A stretch of 64,000 nt of DNA from Scylla paramamosain (GCF_035594125.1 NC_087198.1:1559779-1623778); one strand, 5' to 3'; positions 32,806 to 47,779 are shown, counted from the stretch's first letter. Notes: generated from the letters alone by a model not told the origin. Numbers and translations: made by a program.

Positions 32806-34392
32806 GCTAATCACGTGTTTCAGTATTTTATTACCTAAGAAGCTCAAAAACACTTATAATATACGTTTTTGGTAATGTTGTTCTGTTTTTTATATATGGT
32901 ATTCTGTATAGATTGTTGTACCTAACATGAGGAAAAAACCCATTTGTTTGGTTAATTTGTGTGCATTTTGGCGTTTTCGTACCCAACAAGCTCAAAAACA
33001 CTGAAAACACACATTTTTGGTAATGTTCTATTTAACCATAAAGGATGTTTTGCACGCTTTTTAGAAATTTGGTACGTAAGAGGCTCAAAACATTCAAAAG
33101 ACACGTTTTCGATGTTTTATATTCTTTTTTTCCTATATAGAGTTCTCCATGTTTTTTTTTTTTGTGGGGTTGGTTTCTAATATGGTCAAAACACTCAAAT
33201 GACACGTTTCCGGTAATATAATTTCTTTACATCAAATAGTGTGCTGTCTGCATTTTGGCGTTTTGGTAGCTAATGATCGGGAAAACTCTCAAAACACGAG
33301 TTTATAGTAATGTTGTCCTCTTTCTCCAGAAAGGGTTTTTTTTCATGCGTTTTAGAGTTTTAGTACGTAAGAAACTGAAAAACACTCAAAAGACAAGTTT
33401 TTGTTAATATTGATTGCTTTTCCTATAAAGGTTCTCTTGCATGCACTTTGGTATTTTTGTATCTAACAAGCTCAAAAACACTCAGCATACAAGTTTTTCG
33501 TAATGTTGGTCTGTTTTTTTTTTTTTTTATGTATGGTGTTCACTATGCTTTTAGGCGTGTTGGTATCTATCATGGGGAAAAAAAACTTATAAAGTACGCT
33601 TTTGGTAATGTTGTTTTCTTTCTGCAAATATAGTATTATTTACGTGTTTTAGACTTTTGGTATCTATGAAGCTGAAAAAGACATAATACACCTTTATGTT
33701 AATATCGTTTCTTTTACCTATATAGGGTAATTTGCATACATTTTGGAGTTTTGTTACCTAACAAGCTAAAAAAAATCTCAGAACATACGTTTTTGCTAAT
33801 ATTGTTTTGGACGCCTTTTATCGTTTTGGTACGTAAAAAGCTCAAAAACGCTCGATTTTGTTAATGTTATCTTGTTTTCCCATATAGGGTGTTTTCCTTG
33901 CTTTTTTAGCGTTTTGCTGCCTAATACGCTCAAAACACCTAAATGACAAGTTTCTGGTGGTTTTGCTACTGGTTTTGTTAATGTTTTTTTTTTTATTTCT
34001 CTCTCTCATATAGAGTAATATTCACGTGTTTTAGCGTTTTGGTACACAAAAAAAAATAAAAATAAAAACACTCATAATGCACGTTTCTTTTAATATCGTT
34101 TCGTTTCCTTAAATAGGGTTCTTTGCATGCAATATGGGGTCTAGTATCTAACAAGTTAAAAGACACTGAAATAAGAATTTTTTGCTAAAGTTTCTCATAA
34201 ATGTTTCTTTGCTCACATTTTAGCTTTTTGTACGCTCAAAAACACTAAAAAGAAACGTTTTTGACAATATTATTCTGTTTCTCCATGAAGTTTCTTTTCT
34301 ATGCATTATAGTGTTTTGGTACGTAAAAAGCTGAAAACACTCAAAAGACACGTTTTTGTTTGTTTCTCCAGTATAACTTACTTTCCATGCAT
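32806..34392 (+). repeat. Irregular forward satellite monomers
   Basis: About 16 diverged ~96-bp monomers without HOR order, comparable in type to 16746-17816. Several T-runs (33145-33165, 33505-33530, 33985-34000) occur at the monomer start. The segment ends at a strand switch near 34393 (TTTTCGAAAACATTAC). No gene. Confidence 0.8.
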
Positions 34393-36035
34393 TTTGGCGT
34401 TTTCGAAAACATTACTAATACATGTTTTTGTACCCCAAATGAGGAAAGGAAACGCGATTTCCAGAAAAGTGCCTTTTGAATGTTTATTGGAGTGCTAGGC
34501 ACCAAAACGCTAAAAAGCATGGAAAGCACCCTATAAAGGAAAACAAAACAACTGAACCAAAAACGTCTGTTTTCAGTGTTTTTGAGTTTCTTACCTACCG
34601 AAACGCTAAAAGGCATAAAAAAAAAAAACATGAAGAAATAATATTATAAAAAAAAAAATTAAAAAAGCATGGAAAGCACCCTATAAAGGAAAACAAAACA
34701 ACTTTACCATAAACGTGTGTTTTCATTATTTTTTACTTTCTTACGTACTGAAACGCTAAATCGCATGAAAAAAAAAAACGGAGAAATAATATCAAAAACA
34801 AATATTTCGAGTGTTTTTGAGTTAGTTAAGTAGAATAACGCCAAAATGAATATATAGTATCTTAAATAGGAAAATGAAAAGACGTTATTAAAATATGTAC
34901 TATTGGTGTTTTTTTTTTTTTACTTATTAGGTACGAAGTCGCTAAAATGCATGAATAACACTCTATATGAAATAACATTACCAAAAACGTATATTTTCAG
35001 TGTTATCACATTGTTATGAATGAAAACGCCATAATGCATGTAAAACCCCCTATTTGAGGAAAGGAAACGAGACCAGAAACGTGTCTAAAATGTGTTCTTC
35101 AGCGTGTTAGGCACAAAAATGCTAAAAAGCATACAAATCACCTGATATGGGAATACAAAATAACATAAATAAAACGTTTCTTTTGAGTGTCCTACGTACC
35201 AAAACGATAAAAAAAAAAAAACAGAAAACATCCTTTATGGAGAAACAGAATAACATTACCAAAAACAAGTATTTTTAATGTTTTATAAGATTGTTACGTA
35301 AAAACGCTTAAATGAATCGAAAATACCCTATATAGGAAAAATGAAAAGACATTACGAGAAACGTGTATTATGAGTGTTTTCGACCTTCTTAGTATCAAAA
35401 GGGTAAAACGCATGAATAACGCTCTATATGGAGAAAAAGAACAATATTGCCAAAAAAAAAAGAACGTCATTTTGAGTGTTATGACATTGTTAGTTACCAA
35501 AAAGCCAAAATGCATGCAAAGACCCATATATAGATATATGAAACGACATTAAAAACGCATGAGAATACCCTATATGGAGAAACAGAATACATTTACCCAA
35601 AACGTGTATTTTGAGTGTTTTTGAGCTTGTTATGTACAAAATCGCCTATCATCAAACAAAACACCCTGCATATGGAAATGAAAGGACATTACGAGAAACG
35701 TTTGTTATGTTTTTTTTTTTTTTATTATTACTCTCTTAAGTACCAAATCAGTAAAAAGCTTCAATAGTGCTCTGAAGAAAAAGAACAAACTTACCAAAAA
35801 CGTGTATTTTTTTACACTGATAATTACTAAAATGCCAACATGCATGTCAAGCAACCTATATGAAGAAATGAAACGAAATAATTAGAAACTTGTCTTTTGT
35901 TATATTTTGAGCGTGTTCGGCACCAAATCAGTAAGAAGCAACGAAATCACCCTATAGGGGAATACAGAACTACTAAAACGTCTCTTTAGAGTGTTTTTTT
36001 AGATTCTTACGAACTAAAATGTCGAAATACACTCC
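34393..36035 (-). repeat. Satellite block C: inverted third copy of block A
   Basis: Read on the minus strand, this follows block A from about 530 to 1870. CCAGAAAAGTGCCTTTTGAA near 34461 is the complement of the last monomer before the (TA)n tract, and the following monomers (near 34700, 34800, 34900, 35030, 35200, 35400, 35600, 35750, 35900) match block A backwards. A tandem duplication of about 155 bp, absent from block A, is present around 34505-34715. The block joins HOR sequence near 36035. Confidence 0.87.
34505..34715 (-). repeat. ~155-bp tandem duplication inside block C
   Basis: AAAGCATGGAAAGCACCCTA and the following TAAAGGAAAACAAAACAACT occur at about 34510 and again at about 34664. 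Block A has a single counterpart. The intervening part ends in A-runs typical of the monomer junction. Confidence 0.85.
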
Positions 36036-37095
36036 TTTATGGAGAAGCAGAATAACATTAACAAAAGTAAGTTTTTTTGAGTGTTTTTTTAACATGTTAC
36101 CTGTAAAAAACGCTGAAATACATGCAAAGATCCCTATATTTGGGAAACGAAAGGACATTACGAGAAATGTGTATTATGAATGATTTTAAGTTCCTTAAGT
36201 ACCAAAACGTTAAAACCTACAAATAACACTTTATAGAGAAAAAAATAAATAAATAAAAAAATAGCATTTTTATTTTTTTGTTATTGATGTTCATAGGTAC
36301 CAATATGCCAAAATTCTGCAAAAATTCAGGGAAATTATTTGGAAAAAAGAACATTATCGAAAAAGTTAATTTTACCTTTTTTTCGGAGTTATGTACCAAA
36401 CCATAAAGTGTATGCAAAGCCACCTATTTGGGAAAATTTAAAGACTTTACAAGAAACCTGTCTTTTGAGTGTTTTTCCGCATGTTAGGCACCAAAACGAT
36501 AGCTAATATGAAAGTCACTCTATATAGAAATCCAAAACAAAATTACTGAAAACATGTCTTTTAAAAGATTTACGTAGAAAAATGCTAAAACGGATGCAAA
36601 CCAACCAATATGAAAAAATAGAATAACACTACCAGAAAAGTATATTTTGTGTGTTTTTGAGCTTGTTGCATGAAAAAAAAAAAACCGCAAAAATGGATGC
36701 AAAGCACTGTATATTAGGAAAAAAAAAAAGGACATTACGAGAAACGTGTATAATGAGTGTTTTATAGTTTCACCAGAATCACAAGGCAAAAAACGCAAAA
36801 ATTCGTCTGTGTGGAGAAGTTTCTAAGATACCAAAATGCTGAAACTCATGAATAACACTCTTAATCAAGAAACAGAACAACGTTACTAAATGCGTGTATT
36901 TGAGTGTTTTTTTTTTACATTCTTAGTTACCAAAACCCCAAATTCCATGCGAAACTAGCTTTATGTGGGAAAAAAATGACATTACCAGAAAAGTGTCTTT
37001 GAGTGTTTTTGAGCGTGTTAGGCAATAAAGCAGGGCAATCATATTACATGGGAATAAAACCAACTTTTACGAAGAACTTGCCTTTTTTTGTGTTT
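36036..37095 (-). repeat. Higher-order satellite array, inverted segment 5a
   Basis: HOR monomers on the minus strand. The complement anchor GGTACCAATATGCCAAAATT is at about 36297. Features shared with 6640-6900 (a 'catgcgg' variant, 'tatggtttgg', 'gaacatcaataac') suggest this is the inverted counterpart of the sequence next to island copy 1. Confidence 0.85.
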
Positions 37096-37560
37096 TTGAC
37101 ACACATTCAGTTTCTCAATTAAGAGTGTTATTCATGAGTTGCAGCATTTTCGTATCTAGGAATTTTCTCCATATATACGAGTTTTTGCTTTTTTTGCCTT
37201 GTGGTTTTTTGAACTATAAAACATTCATTATACACTTTTCTCGCAATATCCTTTTCTTTCCCAATATAGAGTGCTTTGTATCAATTTTTGCGTTTCTTTG
37301 TAGGTAACAAGCTCAAAAACACTCAATATATACATTTTTAATAATGTTTTTCTGCTTCTTGATATTGGTTGGTTTGCATCAGTTTTAGCGTTTTTCTACG
37401 TAAAACACTGAGAAGACAAGTTTTCAGTAATTTTTTTTTTGGATTCCCACATAGAGTGAGTTCCTTATTATTTATCGTTTTGGTGCCTAACATGATGAAA
37501 AACACTCAAAAGACAGATTTCTGGTAATGTCTTCAATTTCCTCATATGCGAGGCCTTGCA
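37096..37560 (+). repeat. Strand-switched island (copy 3)
   Basis: Forward-strand monomers (TTGATATTGGTTGGTTTGC, AGAGTGAGTTCCTTATTATT) sit inside a minus-strand HOR array. They enter after GTTTTTGACACACATTCAG and leave at CCTCATATGCGAGGCCTTGC. This is the same block as at 5985-6455 and 28010-28478, seen from the other side. Confidence 0.9.
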
Positions 37561-40500
37561 TGTCTTTTGAGTGTTTTTGAACGTGTTACGCAATAAAGCA
37601 CTAAAAAGGAAGGGCAATCACATTACATGGGAATAAAACCAAATTTTACCAAGAACTTGCCTTTAAATGTTTTGAGCTCCTTACATACCAAAACGCTAAA
37701 ACGCATGCAAAATACATTTTATAGAGAAACAGAATAATATTACCAAATACATGTATTTTGAGTGTTTTTGATCATGTTATCTATAAAAACGCTTAAATAC
37801 ATGCAAAGAACCTTATGTTTGGGGAACGAAAGGACATTACGAGAAACGTGTATTATGAGTGTTTTTTTTTTAAGTTCCTTCAGTACCTAAAAGCTAAAAC
37901 CCACAAATAACACTCTTTATTTACAAAAAAAAAAAATAATAATAAACAAAAAAATTAAAAAATAGGATTTTTTTTTGTTATTCATCCTTATAGGTACCGA
38001 GATGCCAAAATTCTGCTAAAATTCAGGGAATTTATGTGGAAAAAAAAACATTACCAAAAAAGTTAATTTTAGCTTTTTTTTCGGATTATGTACCAAACCC
38101 TAAAGTGCATGCAAAGCCACCTATATAGGGAAGTTAAACGACTTTACCAGAAACCTGTCTTTTCAGTGTTTTTCAGCATGTTAGGCACCAAAACGATAAA
38201 TAATATGGAAGTTAATTACTGAAAACTGAAAATTACTGAAAACGTGTCTTTTCAGTGTTTTACGTAGAAAAACGCTAAAGCGGATGCAAACCTACCTATA
38301 TGAAGAAATAGAATAACTTTACCAAAAAGATTTATTTTGAATGTTTTGGAGCTTTTTACCTACAAAAAAATGCAAAAATGAATGTAAAGCACTCTATATT
38401 AGGAAACAAAAGGACATTACGAGAAACGTAAGTTTTAAAAGAACCACAAGGCAATAAACGCAAAAACTTGTGTATATAGAGAAATTTCTTACATAGAAAA
38501 AAAAAGATGAAATGCAAGAATAACACTTTTAATCGATAAACAGAACTACCTTACCAAATTGTGTATTTTGAGTGTTTTTCACATTCTTAGTTACAAAAAT
38601 GCCAAATTACATGCGAAACTATCTTCATGTGGGAATAAAAATGACTACCAAAAAAGTGTCTTATTAGTGTTTTTGAGCGTGATATGCAACAAAGCACTAA
38701 AAAGCAGAACAATCACATTACATGGGAATAAAACCAACTTTTACGAAGAACTTGCATTTAAGTGTTTTTTAACTCCTTACATGCCAAATCGCTAAAACGC
38801 ATGCAAAACACCCTTTATGGAGAAACAGAATAACATTACGAAAAACATGTATTTTGAGTGTTTTTCATCATGTAACCTATAAAAACGCTTAAATACATGT
38901 AAAGAACCCTATGTTTGTATAACAAAAGGACATTACGAAAATCGTGTATTATGAGTGTTTTTAAGTTCCTTCAGTACCAAAAAGCTAAAACCCAGAAAAA
39001 AACACTCTTTATAGAGAAATTTTTTTTTTTGTTATTCATCTTCATAGGTACCGAGATGCCAAAATTCTGGCAAAATTCATGGAAATTTTATAAAAAAGAA
39101 ATCATCATAAAAAATAATTTTAGCTTTTTTTCCGGAGTTATGTACAAACCTTGAAGTGCAGGAAAATCCTCCTATATGGGGAAATTACACGACTTTACCA
39201 GAAACCTGTCTTTTGAGTGTTTTCAGCAATTTCAAAAATATTACTGAAAACGTGTCTTTCAGTGATTTACGAAGGAAAACGCTAAAATGGATGTAAACCA
39301 ACCAATATGAAGAAATAGAATAACATTACCAAAAAGATATATTTTGATGTGGTTTGAGCTTGTTACCTACAAAAAATGCAAAAATGGATGGAAAGCACTT
39401 TATATTGGCAAAGAAAAAGACATTACGAGAAACGTGTATGAGTGTTTTATAGTTTGAGAAGAACCACAAAGTAAAAAACTCAAAACTCGTGTACATAAAG
39501 AAGTTTCTGACATACCAAAAAGCTGAAACTCATGAATAACACTTTTAAATTTGAAACAGAAATACTTTAGCAAATGTGTGTATTAGAAAAGTTTCTTACA
39601 TACTAAAATGCTGAAACTCATGAATAACACTTTTAATTAAGAAATAGAACAACCTTACTAAACGCCTGTGTTTTGAGTTTTTTTCACATTCTTAGTTACC
39701 AAAACCCCAAATTCCATGCAACACTAGCTTTATGTGGGAAAACAAATGATATTACAAGAAAAGTGTCTTTTGAGTGTTTTTGAGCGTGTTAGGCAATAAA
39801 GCACTAAAAAGCAGGGCAATCACATTAGATGGGAATAAAAACATTTACCAAGAACTTGCCTTTAAGTGTTTTTGAGCTCATTACATACCAATACGCTAAA
39901 ACGCATGCAAAACACTTTTTATGGAGAAACAAAATAAGATTACCAAAAACATATATTTTGAGTGTTTTTGATCATGTTATCTATAAAAACGCTCAAATAC
40001 ATGCAAAGAACCTTATGTTTGCGAAACGAAAGGACACTACGAGAAATGTGTATTATAAGTGTTTTTAAGTTCCTTAAGTACCAAAAAGCTAAAACGCACA
40101 AATAAGACTCTTGATTTAGAAAAAAAAAGTAAGAAAATGAAAAAATAGGATTTTTTTTTTATATTCATCTTCATATGTACCGAGATGCCAAAATCCTGGG
40201 AAAATTCAGGACTATTATATGATAAAAGAAAATTATCAAAAAAGTTAATTTTAGCTTTTTTTTTTTCGGACTGTTATATACCAAACCTTAAATTGCATGC
40301 AAAGCCTCCTATATGAGGAAATTAAACGACCTTAAGAGAAATCTGTGTTTTGAGTGTTTTTTTTCAGAATGTTAGGCACCAAAACGATAAATAAATAAGG
40401 AACTCACTCTATATGGGAATTCAAAACAAAATTACTGAAAACGTGTCTTCTCAGTGTCTTACGTAGAAAAACGGTAAAACGGATGCAAGCAAACCAATAT

Positions 40501-41400
40501 AAAAAAAATAGAAAAACATTATCAAAAAGGTATATTTTGAGTTTTTCTGAGCTTGTTACCTACAAATAACATGAAAATTGATGCAAAGCACTCTATATTA
40601 GGAAATAAAAGGACATTGCAAGAAAAGTGTATAATGAGTGTTTTATAGTTCAAAAGAACCAAAAGGCAAAAAACGCAAAAACATGTGGATAAGGAGAAGT
40701 TTCCTACATACCAAAATGTTGAAACTCATGAATAACATTCCTAATTGAAAAACAGAACAACTTTACTAAATGCGTGTATTTTGAGAGCTTTTCACATTCT
40801 TAGTTACCAAAACCCCAAATTGCATGCGAAACCAGCTTTATGTGAGAAAAAAATGACATTACCAGAATAATGTCTTTTGAGTGTTTTTGAGCCTGATAGG
40901 CAATAAAGCACTAAAAAGCAGGGGAATCACATTACATTTCAATAAAACCAATTTTTATCAAGAACATGCCTTTAAGTGTTTTTGAGCTCCTTATATACTA
41001 AACCACTAAAACGCATGTAAAACAAACTTTATGGAGAAACAGAATAAAATTACCAAAAACATGTATTTTGAGTGTTTTTGATCGTGTTATCTATAAAAAC
41101 GCTTAAATACATGCAAAGAACCTTATGTTTGGGAAAGAAAAGGACATTACGAGAAACGTATATTATGAGTGTTTTTAAGTTTGTTAAGTACCAAAAACCT
41201 AAAACCCAATCTTTATTTAGAAAAATAAATAAATAAAAAATAAAAAAAATAGGATTTTTTTTTTTGTTATTCATCTTCATAGGTACCGAAATGCCAAAAT
41301 TCTGGGAAAATTCAATGCAATTATATGATAAGAGAAAATTATCAAAAAAATTGATTTTAGCTTTTTTTTCGGACTGTTATGTACCAAACCCTAAACTGCA
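37561..41400 (-). repeat. Higher-order satellite array, inverted segment 5b, to the assembly gap
   Basis: Minus-strand HOR units with complement anchors (CATCTTCATAGGTACCGAGA-like) at about 37983, 39035, 40165 and 41270, spaced about 1.05-1.13 kb. Both subfamilies are present. The array runs directly into the run of N, so its true end is not known. No gene. Confidence 0.9.
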
Positions 41401-41500
41401 NNNNNNNNNNNNNNNNNNNNNNNNNNNNNNNNNNNNNNNNNNNNNNNNNNNNNNNNNNNNNNNNNNNNNNNNNNNNNNNNNNNNNNNNNNNNNNNNNNNN
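41401..41500. other. Assembly gap (100 N)
   Basis: Exactly 100 undetermined bases, a common placeholder length for a gap of unknown size. It separates satellite from non-satellite sequence, so adjacency of the two domains is not proven by the sequence. Confidence 0.99.
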
Positions 41501-41568
41501 ATGTTACCTACCCCCTTTTATCCTATTATCAGCGAGACAACAGCTGTTTAGCGTTGAAACAAAGGAAT

Positions 41569-41947
<379 letters not shown>

Positions 41948-42004
41948 CTGCAGGAGATGAGACGGTGAGTTGAGCCTTGATTGCCTCTTACGTACATGCC
42001 TAGT

Positions 42005-42218
<214 letters not shown>

Positions 42219-42299
<81 letters not shown>

Positions 42300-42318
42300 T
42301 CTCTCTCTCTCTCCCTCT
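42219..42318 (+). repeat. (CT)n microsatellite
   Basis: About 50 CT units with two CCCTCT interruptions near the right end. It is the right boundary of the short duplicated outlier. Confidence 0.96.
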
Positions 42319-42349
42319 CTTTTTCCATTTCTTCTTTCTCCGCTCTTCT

Positions 42350-43700
42350 TTTCATGGTAATTACTTTCATTTTTGGCTCGTATGAAGAACTGCAGGACAC
42401 AAAAATGAGCGTACCACGTTGTAATTCGATTTAAGATTTTGTTGTTACTTGTATCCCTTTTCTTTAGTCTTGTTGTTTTTGTGTAGGAAGGAAACCAACA
42501 CAACTCCGGTCGCTAAGAGTGGGCTTCAGATTAGAAAGACGCAGCAATGACTGTACCACGTCACCGCTACATTTGTTTTACTGCTGTTATCTTTCTTCTC
42601 ATATTGTCAATTTGCTCCTTGTTCTCCTCTGCGAAGGGAGCCAGCTCAGTATGAAGGGTTCATGTAAAGGGCCCTTACAGGATGTCTACAACGCTACATT
42701 TATTCTATATCTTTAAAATTAGGTTATATATATATTTATTTTTTTTTTTTGTTAATCTTACCTTTCTTCACTTGTTATTAATCAGCTTCATGTTCTCCCC
42801 CTTTTGCAAAGAATACCAACACATTACTGGAATTGGTATAGAGAGTATAAATGACGCAAAAATGATCTTGCAGTTTTGTAGAATTTTTGTTTGTGCTTTC
42901 ATCTTTCTTCTCTTATTGATGATCCGCTTCTTGTTCTCCTCTTCTTGGAATAATATCAACACACTACTGGAATTTATAAAGAGAGAATAAAGGACGCAGA
43001 AATAACTCTAACATGTTGCTAGATCTTGCCTTTCTTCCTTGTTCTTATCGCTGTCTTCTTTTTAATCTGCTTTTTTTGTTCTCCTCTACTAGGAAAGCCG
43101 ACACGCTGCTTGTGTTAATACAGAGTACATGAAGAACGGAAAGCAGTCGTGGCACTTGACTACAATATACTTTTTGCTGTTGTTCTTATCCTACTTCTTC
43201 TTCTTTTTCTTCTTCTTCTTTTTTGTTAATGTGTTTCTCATTGTCCTCCTTTACGAAGAAGATGAACACACTTCTCTGATTGACACAGAGGATGCCAGAG
43301 TACAAGGAGGATGCACCAGTTATAGTACCACATCACTACTTTGCTGCAGTTCTGTTTTTGTTTTGATTTTTAGTGTGTTTCTTCTCCTCCATTAGGAAAG
43401 CCAACACACTGCCTCGGTTAATGTAGAGTAAGTATATGACACAACAATAACAGTGCCACTCAATAAGTAGATTTTGCTTTGTTTTTACCTTTCCTCACTT
43501 CACTGGTTAATATGAAGAACGAATAGAATACAACAATAACATTACAACTTAATTTGACTCTGCTTTGTACTCATCTTTCCTCTCTTCTTGCTCATCTTTC
43601 TTCTCTCACTGCTAATCCACTTCTTGTTCTCTACTAAGGAAGCCAACACACTACACTGCTTAATAAAGAGTACGTACAGAGCGACGCAATGACCCTTCCG
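42350..43700 (+). repeat. Diverged minisatellite, about 8 units, period ~140-165 bp
   Basis: A recurring cassette: a T/C-rich stretch (CTTTCTTCTC, TTGTTCTCCTCT), then AGGAAAGCCAACACACTGC, then TTAATATAGAGTACATGA, then ACGCAAAAATAACAGTGCC. Units start near 42488, 42810, 42949, 43092, 43255, 43394 and 43635. Partial ones are near 42360 and 43505. Units differ by many substitutions, so the expansion is old. Short open frames inside are interrupted and not shared between units, so I do not call a gene. Confidence 0.75.
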
Positions 43701-43990
43701 CTTCACAACCCGCCAGGCAGACACACCCTGCTGACCCCCGCACTCCTGGCCGCTCTGAGGGACGAGAAATGACCCCAGAGAGCAGCGCCGTTGAGGAGAA
43801 TTTGATATTAACTTTAGCCAAACCCACGAAGACCCGTGGAAAACTTCTGATATTGCCTTCCCTTCGCTTGAAACGGGAAGGGTACGCGCGTGGAGACAGA
43901 TTTACCTCCTTTGGCTTGCTGTTTGTGTAGCTCAGTGTCTTTTGATCGTTTATATGTGTGTTTATTTATTCTTTGTTATATTTTGGGTTC
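43701..43990. other. Unique sequence, GC-richer, nothing recognised
   Basis: A short stretch with higher GC than its surroundings (CCCGCACTCCTGGCCGCTC). No open frame, RNA or repeat is recognised. Confidence 0.6.
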
Positions 43991-43992
43991 GT

Positions 43993-44214
43993 AGCCGCCG
44001 TGGTACAGTGGTAGCGCGCGTGCTTTGGGGGCCAAGTGGTCATCAGGCGCACGGGTTCGAATCCTGGCAACGGTACGAGGGTAAGAAGGGCATCCACTCA
44101 GGGGAACGGTTCCCAAATACCAAATCCAAAAGTCCTTCATCAGGAGGCACCGAGGCGTCTCAGCCCTGACAGCCTAGGGAAAAACTACACGAAAAACATA
44201 AGTAAAAAAAAAAA
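43993..44214 (+). mobile_element. tRNA-derived SINE
   Basis: The head resembles a tRNA with RNA polymerase III promoter boxes: A box TGGTACAGTGG at 44001-44011 and B box GGTTCGAATCC at 44054-44064. A tRNA-unrelated body follows (GGGCATCCACTCAGG and GAGGCACCGAGGCGTCTC), with an A-rich tail at 44204-44214. Acceptor-stem pairing of a real tRNA is not visible. The element would move using a LINE partner's enzymes. Confidence 0.85.
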
Positions 44215-46150
<1,936 letters not shown>

Positions 46151-46554
46151 TGTTATTGTCGTTTTTGATATGTTAAGTGATCCCTGAGTGACTCTTTTTT
46201 CCTTGTGGTGCGTGGAAGAACACAACACTTCTCATTTTTTCTCTTTTTTTTTTTTTTTTTTTCCTCCGTTACCAGGGAGTTGCTGGGTTACATTTCCTGA
46301 CAATATTTTTTGCTCTCATGCTTACTTACTTGTCTTGTCTCTTGTCTGCCGTTTGGTGTTCAGTGTTTTCTCTCATCCAGCGTCTTCTTTAATTTAGTCT
46401 GTACTAAGCAAAACACTTCTTTTTACAAGTTTTATATGCTTTTTTTTATATTTTTTTTTACCTCTTCATGTCTCTGATCAAAAAATACAGAGAGCAAAAT
46501 TAAAACAACAAAATATCCTTCATTCTCGCTTTCATGAACTTTGAGAAGAAAAGG

Positions 46555-46822
46555 CACGTAACAAAAAAATAAAAATAAAAATAAATAAATAGATAAATAA
46601 AAAATAAAAGCCAACTGAGATGCCATTCCCAGAAAAGTGTCCAAAGCAGTAGTCAAAAACTGAAGGATAAGTGTCTTGAAACCTCCCTCTTGAAGGAATT
46701 CGAGTCAGAGGAAGGTGGAAATACAGAAGCAGGCAGGGAGTTCCAGAGTTTACCAGAGAAAGGGATGAATGACTGAGAATACTGGTTAACCCCTGCATTA
46801 GAGAGGCGGACAGAATAGGTTG
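46555..46822 (+). mobile_element. Interspersed repeat element (truncated copy)
   Basis: The body AGCCAACTGAGATGCCATTC ... CAGGCAGGGAGTTCCAGAG ... AGAGAATACTGG-type sequence reappears in copy 2 at 57325-57622. There it has an additional 5' part (TTTTACGTAGGAGGGACACT GGCCAAGGGCAAC). Related pieces occur independently at 53373-53440 and 53676-53720, so this is a dispersed family and not only part of the duplication. I recall the motif from crab sequences but cannot verify it. An open frame on the minus strand is incidental. Confidence 0.7.
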
Positions 46823-46910
46823 GTCAGTTTAGTTAACTCTTTAGGTGTCTTGATGTTCCTCTGTTATATATAAGACGCAGAAAGATGAAAAAGCATAATT
46901 AGGAATATAT

Positions 46911-47480
46911 TTGTTCACCTGAAAAGTATCTTGTGATTGGTTCATATTGTTCATCTGAGTGGTTTAGAAATTCTGCCTGTCTCCAGTTTATTAGTTACGA
47001 TGTTCCTCGTGGTTCAACTTGTTCACCTGGGAAATTGAAATGCCATCTTTGTTCACCTGAGAAAATAGCTGGTAGCTTTTTCACATTGCTCACCTTAGCA
47101 ATATGGAACTTTTGTTTTTCTCCAGTTCATTAATCGTTTTTTTTTCTCGTGTTTATCTGAAAAAAAAAAATTGATTAGTTAATTATCTAGAAAGTTGAAA
47201 TACCTCCTTTGTTCACGAGAAAAGCGCTCTATTTAAATTGGTCACCTAAGTAACATAGGAGTTGTCTTTCTTCAGTTCACAAGTCACCTTGTCTCTCGTG
47301 TCTGAGAACTGAATGAACAACCTGGAAAGTTGAAATGCCACCTTCCTTAACCAGAGGAAAATGCCCCGATCACATTGCACACCTGAGTGGCATGGAACTG
47401 CTGCCTTTCTCAACATTATTAGTTCTGCTGATTCGCGAGTTTACCTGCAAAGCTGAAATGGCGTCTTTGCTCACCTGATA
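46911..47480 (+). repeat. Diverged minisatellite, period ~135 bp (copy 1)
   Basis: Recurring GAAAGTTGAAATGCCATCTT, then TTGTTCACCTGAGAAAA, then a TCACATTG-CTCACCTGAGTAA-TATGGAACT stretch and TTTCTCCAGTTCATTAGT. Unit landmarks (TTGAAATG-type) lie at about 47034, 47193, 47327 and 47452, with a partial unit in front. Copy 2 (57712-58312) retains one additional TTGAAATGTCATC segment. Confidence 0.8.
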
Positions 47481-47489
47481 ACTCACAGG

Positions 47490-47735
47490 AGCTCTTACTT
47501 CCCTCCCTTTAGCAGTCCAGGTGGTTCTCGTCTTCACCTGAGCGGGAAGCGTGTTAATTAAGCATGAGTGAAGCGTTCATCCCCCGCGGCGCTAATAATA
47601 TACGAGTGCTCCCTCCCCTTGCCTCTGTGCTGAGTCCTTGGGGAGCGTAATGGCTGGCGCGGCGCCCCTCATGACGCTCCGCCGCCCCCTCAGATCCCTG
47701 ACGGAAAATGTGATAATCTGGGGGGAAAAAAAAGT
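47490..47735. other. GC/CpG-rich short island (copy 1)
   Basis: The most GC- and CpG-rich part of the duplication unit (CCCCCGCGGCGCTAATAATA, GGCTGGCGCGGCGCCCCTC). No start site, splice site or domain can be demonstrated. The homologous place at 58350-58560 carries a one-base length change, which argues against a conserved reading frame. Confidence 0.55.
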
Positions 47736-47779
47736 CTTGGTTGTAAGAGATTGTGAGAACTTTTACTTTTTTTTTTTTT

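Noticed and set aside
42682..42990. 102-codon frame with hydrophobic segments
   Set aside because: It lies within diverged minisatellite units, and neighbouring units do not keep the frame.
43993..44070. Functional tRNA gene
   Set aside because: A and B boxes are present, but acceptor-stem pairing is not visible and a SINE body with A-tail follows.
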